Shown one piece after another: positions 13,580 through 16,193 of a stretch of DNA of 16,193 bases. The DNA is taken from the NCBI GenBank assembly GCA_034437455.1, contig DAOTUB010000378.1, forward strand, positions 1-16,193, in the 5' to 3' direction. The stretch's first letter is position 1; the number at the start of each line of letters is the position of its first letter. The notes under the pieces were generated by a model. The model was not told where the DNA came from and ran no database searches. It saw only the letters and a program-made list of their open reading frames with translations. This DNA comes from DAOTUB01 sp034437455 (GTDB lineage Bacteria; Chloroflexota; Anaerolineae; B4-G1). The position numbers and the translations under genes were made by a program.

Positions 13580-13607
13580 CCGGGGGCGAGCAGATGCTCG
13601 CCCCCGG
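13580..13607. repeat. Strong hairpin between binding-protein and permease genes
   Basis: CCGGGGGCGAGCA (13580-13592) and TGCTCGCCCCCGG (13595-13607) are exact reverse complements separated by GA, giving a 13-bp GC-rich stem. It lies 22 bases after the binding-protein stop in the operon direction, with no U run behind it, so full termination is unlikely. As for REP sequences between malE and malF (known precedent), it could stabilise the upstream message and raise the ratio of binding protein to permease. Confidence 0.75.
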
Positions 13608-13628
13608 CAGAGTACATCTATGTCAGCG

Positions 13629-16193
13629 CTAAGGTGCAGTCACAAAGTTGAGGGAATCGGTGCTCGGTACGGCCACGCGCTCGGACACGACCACGACCTC
13701 TAGCATGTTGGAACCAGCTTCCAGGTCAGCGGTCACATCCGCGTCGAGCACGACCTCCCACAGCCCGTCCTCAATCGCCGTTGCCTGACCGACAAAAGCC
13801 ACCGCGCCGGTGGCGTCAAAGACCAGATACTTGACGTTGCTGATGTCGTCGATGGCATAAGGCGCACCACCAAAGGTGACAAAGACGTCATAGACCGCCT
13901 CTTCGCCGATGGTCACACGGCCGGGGCCGTCCAACTCTACCTCGGCGATGGGCGCCTCGGCAAAGCCTAGCCAGCGGTCGGCCATATCGGGATAGTCCCG
14001 GTAGCGCTGCAGCACGACTGTGCCCTCGACGGGGAAGGCGCGCTCCAGGTAGAAAGGCCCGGTGCCGATCCAAAGGTGACCGCGACGGCGGAACCACTCG
14101 GCGAGATTCTCAAAGCGGGCCTGCGCCTCATCGGCCGTCATGTACTGGCTCAACGTCGCTTCATAGGGCATGGCTCCTTCTTCCAGCGCCACGTCCAACT
14201 GTGTCTTTAGCACTGCGATGGTGGGGCCGGCGATATAGCTGAGCCACTCGACTTCGTTGGCCTTGGCCTTGGCGGAGGTAAAGGCGGCTTCCATGTTTGC
14301 TTCGGCCATCAGGCCCAACGCCACTGTGTGCCAGGCGCCTTGTCCCTGAGTATAGTAGGGGAACCAACTGGTGACGCTTTGCTCGGCGTCCAGCGCATAG
14401 TAGTTGCTGTAGGTCTCGATGACCAGCGGGTCCTCGGAGACGATGCGCACGCCGCGGAAGGATGACATGAAGGAATTGTAAGCGGGCACCATGGACTCGT
14501 CGTACACGGGGCTGGCTTCCTGGGCGCGATCGAATTGGAGGATCATGAACATGAGCACGTCGGCGAGGGAAAAGGCGCTGCCGTCGTGCCATGTGACGGT
14601 GTCATAGAGATCGTCGGGAAAGTAGACGGTGCTCTTGCGTTCCACGGTCTCGGTCTGAGTGTAGACCTCACCGGCGGTGAGGAAGCGCTGCTCCTCGGCG
14701 TCCCAGCCGGCCCAGGCATCGTCGGGCACGACGATCTCATCGGCGAACTGGAGGTCAACCCAATCGAGGGTCGCAAAGATCGGGAGCCCCTCCTGGGCGA
14801 CGACCTCGGCGCGCTCAAAGCGGCGCGGCAGCCACAGGCCGGTGTAGGGGTCGGGCACATAGCCCATCTCGCCCGTGGCGCGGATCAGCATCATGTCATA
14901 GATCCAGTTACTGCCGTTGAGGGGGTTCCAAGGCTCGGTTAGAATGCTGGGCATGGCGATGTTGATCGAACCACCAACCTGTCCTTCGCGCTGGATGGTC
15001 GTCGGCCACAGCCAGGCGCCGCTGACGCCGCCGTACAGGTCGGCGGCAACCGAGATTTCTTTTCGCTTGGGGGTGATGGAGGCGCGGTCGGCCAGCCAGA
15101 TGCGGACCGAGTCTTCCATCGCCCACTCGAGCGCCTGCGCCATCATTTCGGTGCGCTCTTGGATATTGGAAAAGTCGCTGTTCTCCAAGCGCTCGGCGAG
15201 TTCGTAGAATTCGGGCGTGTTCTCGTAGGCTTGCCACAGCGGGAAGCCCAGGCCCCTATCGGTGTAAAAGAAAGCAAAGTTATCGGCCAACTGGCGGGGC
15301 ACCACGGTGGTGATCCAGCCGCCGGTGTAGACGTGGAACAGCCCATCCTCGGGGTTGCCCTGGATCCAGATGGGGGAGGCTTCGGCGGAGGTGCGGTAAT
15401 CGCGGGTGACGGTAAAGCCAATGTCCTCTAGCTGGTTGCTGACATAGTCGCCAATGTCCCGGCGCTCATCCTCGGTGCGGATGAGGACGATGATCTCGAC
15501 CGGCTCGCCCTCGTACTGCCAGAGGCCGCCCTCCATGGTCGCGCCCAGCGCTTCCATCTCTTCAGCGATGATGGACTCGGCCAGGTCCTTGTTGTAAGCA
15601 TACTTTAACTCGAGGGCGCGCGCCGTATCGGCCAGCGTGGCATAGTCGTTGGAGGCATTGTTGAAAGGCAGCCAGCGCGGCGCGCCCAACCCGCCCATGA
15701 TCTCCTCGGTGATGTAGCTGCGGTCGATGAGCCAGTTCATGGCCTCACGGACGCGCGGCACGGCAAAGGGGTTCAGCTTGCCGGTGCCTTCAAAGACCGG
15801 GCCGGAGGGGTTGAAGGTCAGCTCGTTATAGGAGCCGAAGGAACGATAGGAATCGAGGTTCGGGGAATCAAAGACTGCCGCGGCGACCTCTGGGTTGGAG
15901 ACAGAGAAGGCATAGACGTCAATCTCGCCCACTTCGAGGCGCGTGACGGCCTGGTCGGCGGAAGGCTCTTCGATCACAATGATGGTATCCACCAGAGCGC
16001 CCTTGCGGTCCGAGATGTCGGGTCCTGTTTCGACCTCTTCAATCACGGTCTCGACGACAGTCTCAACGACGGTCTCGGTGACAGTCTCGACGATGGTCTC
16101 TTTCTCGACAACCGTTTCGATGACGGTCTCGACGACGGTCTCTTTTTCTGTGATGACGCGGGTGACCTCGACCTCAACGGTCTCTTTTTCTGC
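13629..16193 (-). CDS. Family-5 solute-binding protein of peptide ABC importer, permuted motif order, 5' partial
   Basis: The frame is open to the window edge: 854 residues are visible and the true start and lipoprotein signal lie beyond 16193. GTG 16046 is an internal codon. Residues 1-52 are a Val/Glu/Thr stalk. The SBP_bac_5 motifs (PF00496) follow in swapped order. The normally C-terminal half comes first: EVGEIDVYAF (87-96), VREAMNWLIDR (148-158) and the YENTPEFYELAERL region (323-336). The normally N-terminal half comes second: GGSINIAMPSILTEPWNPLN (407-426), TWHDGSAFSLADV (534-546), GTGPFYLERAF (710-720) and RYRDYPD (730-736). A beta-rich tail ends at 854. The protein should bind peptides outside the cell and deliver them to the two permeases downstream. 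Confidence 0.9.
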   Translation of the reverse strand, partial: AEKETVEVEVTRVITEKETVVETVIETVVEKETIVETVTETVVETVVETVIEEVETGPDISDRKGALVDTIIVIEEPSADQAVTRLEVGEIDVYAFSVSNPEVAAAVFDSPNLDSYRSFGSYNELTFNPSGPVFEGTGKLNPFAVPRVREAMNWLIDRSYITEEIMGGLGAPRWLPFNNASNDYATLADTARALELKYAYNKDLAESIIAEEMEALGATMEGGLWQYEGEPVEIIVLIRTEDERRDIGDYVSNQLEDIGFTVTRDYRTSAEASPIWIQGNPEDGLFHVYTGGWITTVVPRQLADNFAFFYTDRGLGFPLWQAYENTPEFYELAERLENSDFSNIQERTEMMAQALEWAMEDSVRIWLADRASITPKRKEISVAADLYGGVSGAWLWPTTIQREGQVGGSINIAMPSILTEPWNPLNGSNWIYDMMLIRATGEMGYVPDPYTGLWLPRRFERAEVVAQEGLPIFATLDWVDLQFADEIVVPDDAWAGWDAEEQRFLTAGEVYTQTETVERKSTVYFPDDLYDTVTWHDGSAFSLADVLMFMILQFDRAQEASPVYDESMVPAYNSFMSSFRGVRIVSEDPLVIETYSNYYALDAEQSVTSWFPYYTQGQGAWHTVALGLMAEANMEAAFTSAKAKANEVEWLSYIAGPTIAVLKTQLDVALEEGAMPYEATLSQYMTADEAQARFENLAEWFRRRGHLWIGTGPFYLERAFPVEGTVVLQRYRDYPDMADRWLGFAEAPIAEVELDGPGRVTIGEEAVYDVFVTFGGAPYAIDDISNVKYLVFDATGAVAFVGQATAIEDGLWEVVLDADVTADLEAGSNMLEVVVVSERVAVPSTDSLNFVTAP
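16029..16193 (-). repeat. Degenerate 12-bp tandem repeat encoding a Val-x-Glu-Thr stalk
   Basis: Read on the minus strand, units such as GTCGTCGAGACC recur with a 12-base period. They encode four-residue repeats (VVET, VIET, VTET), broken in places by KET blocks. The frame stays open throughout. The stalk would hold the binding domain away from the membrane anchor. The array continues past the window edge. Confidence 0.7.

Noticed and set aside
16044..16046. GTG as the start of the solute-binding protein
   Set aside because: The frame continues upstream without a stop to the window edge, and this codon lies inside the Val/Glu/Thr repeat. No ribosome-binding site or signal peptide follows it.
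16029..16193. Possible CRISPR array at the window edge
   Set aside because: The period is 12 bases with no unique spacers and the frame is open throughout, so it is a coding tandem repeat.

Overview
The window looks like part of a chromosome contig from a mesophilic Chloroflexota-type bacterium (Anaerolineae/Caldilineae-like). This is inferred from gene style, not from a marker gene: a secreted FG-GAP/DUF11 protein ending in a short FLPAIWRD-like tail, a very long family-5 solute-binding protein with a Val/Glu/Thr tandem stalk, UPF0175/DUF3368 and VapBC-like toxin-antitoxin (TA) debris, and many short palindromic dispersed repeats. No rRNA, tRNA, CRISPR array or insertion-sequence transposase was seen.

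Bases 1-3960 are an accessory island with small, partly broken modules. On the minus strand is an antitoxin-PIN toxin pair whose toxin keeps only its N-terminal half. Facing it across two good divergent promoters is the N-terminal half of a UPF0175-type antitoxin. Then come an intact AAA-ATPase/PD-(D/E)XK protein, a frameshifted small gene, and a translationally coupled pair of a small conserved protein and a retropepsin-like aspartic protease. After these lie a 60-bp palindromic repeat, the C-terminal end of a UPF0175-type antitoxin, and a DUF3368 toxin with its middle deleted. The two UPF0175 pieces may be halves of one gene split by about 2.7 kb of other DNA.

Bases 3996-5531 hold a minus-strand two-gene operon (four-helix membrane protein, then a tandem-GNAT acetyltransferase). 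Bases 5559-6250 hold gene remnants, including an AlbA_2-type ATP-binding protein reduced to its ends, closed by a perfect 32-bp palindrome. Bases 6325-8397 encode an exported protein with eight FG-GAP/VCBS-like repeats and a DUF11 domain. A second, inverted copy of the 60-bp repeat, a small two-helix membrane protein and a degenerate inverted-repeat element follow, up to 8920.

Bases 8973-16193 are a minus-strand oligopeptide-type ABC importer operon in the order solute-binding protein (5' end outside the window), DppB-like permease, DppC-like permease, DppD/OppD-like ATPase, DppF/OppF-like ATPase. Stops and starts overlap or nearly touch from the first permease to the first ATPase. The 119-bp gap after the binding protein carries a strong hairpin. 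Two things stand out: the binding protein shows the usual family-5 motifs in swapped (circularly permuted) order, and the DppC-like permease has an extra extracytoplasmic domain of about 180 residues between its first helix and its GTD motif. Together they suggest a variant peptide importer with an unusual docking interface.
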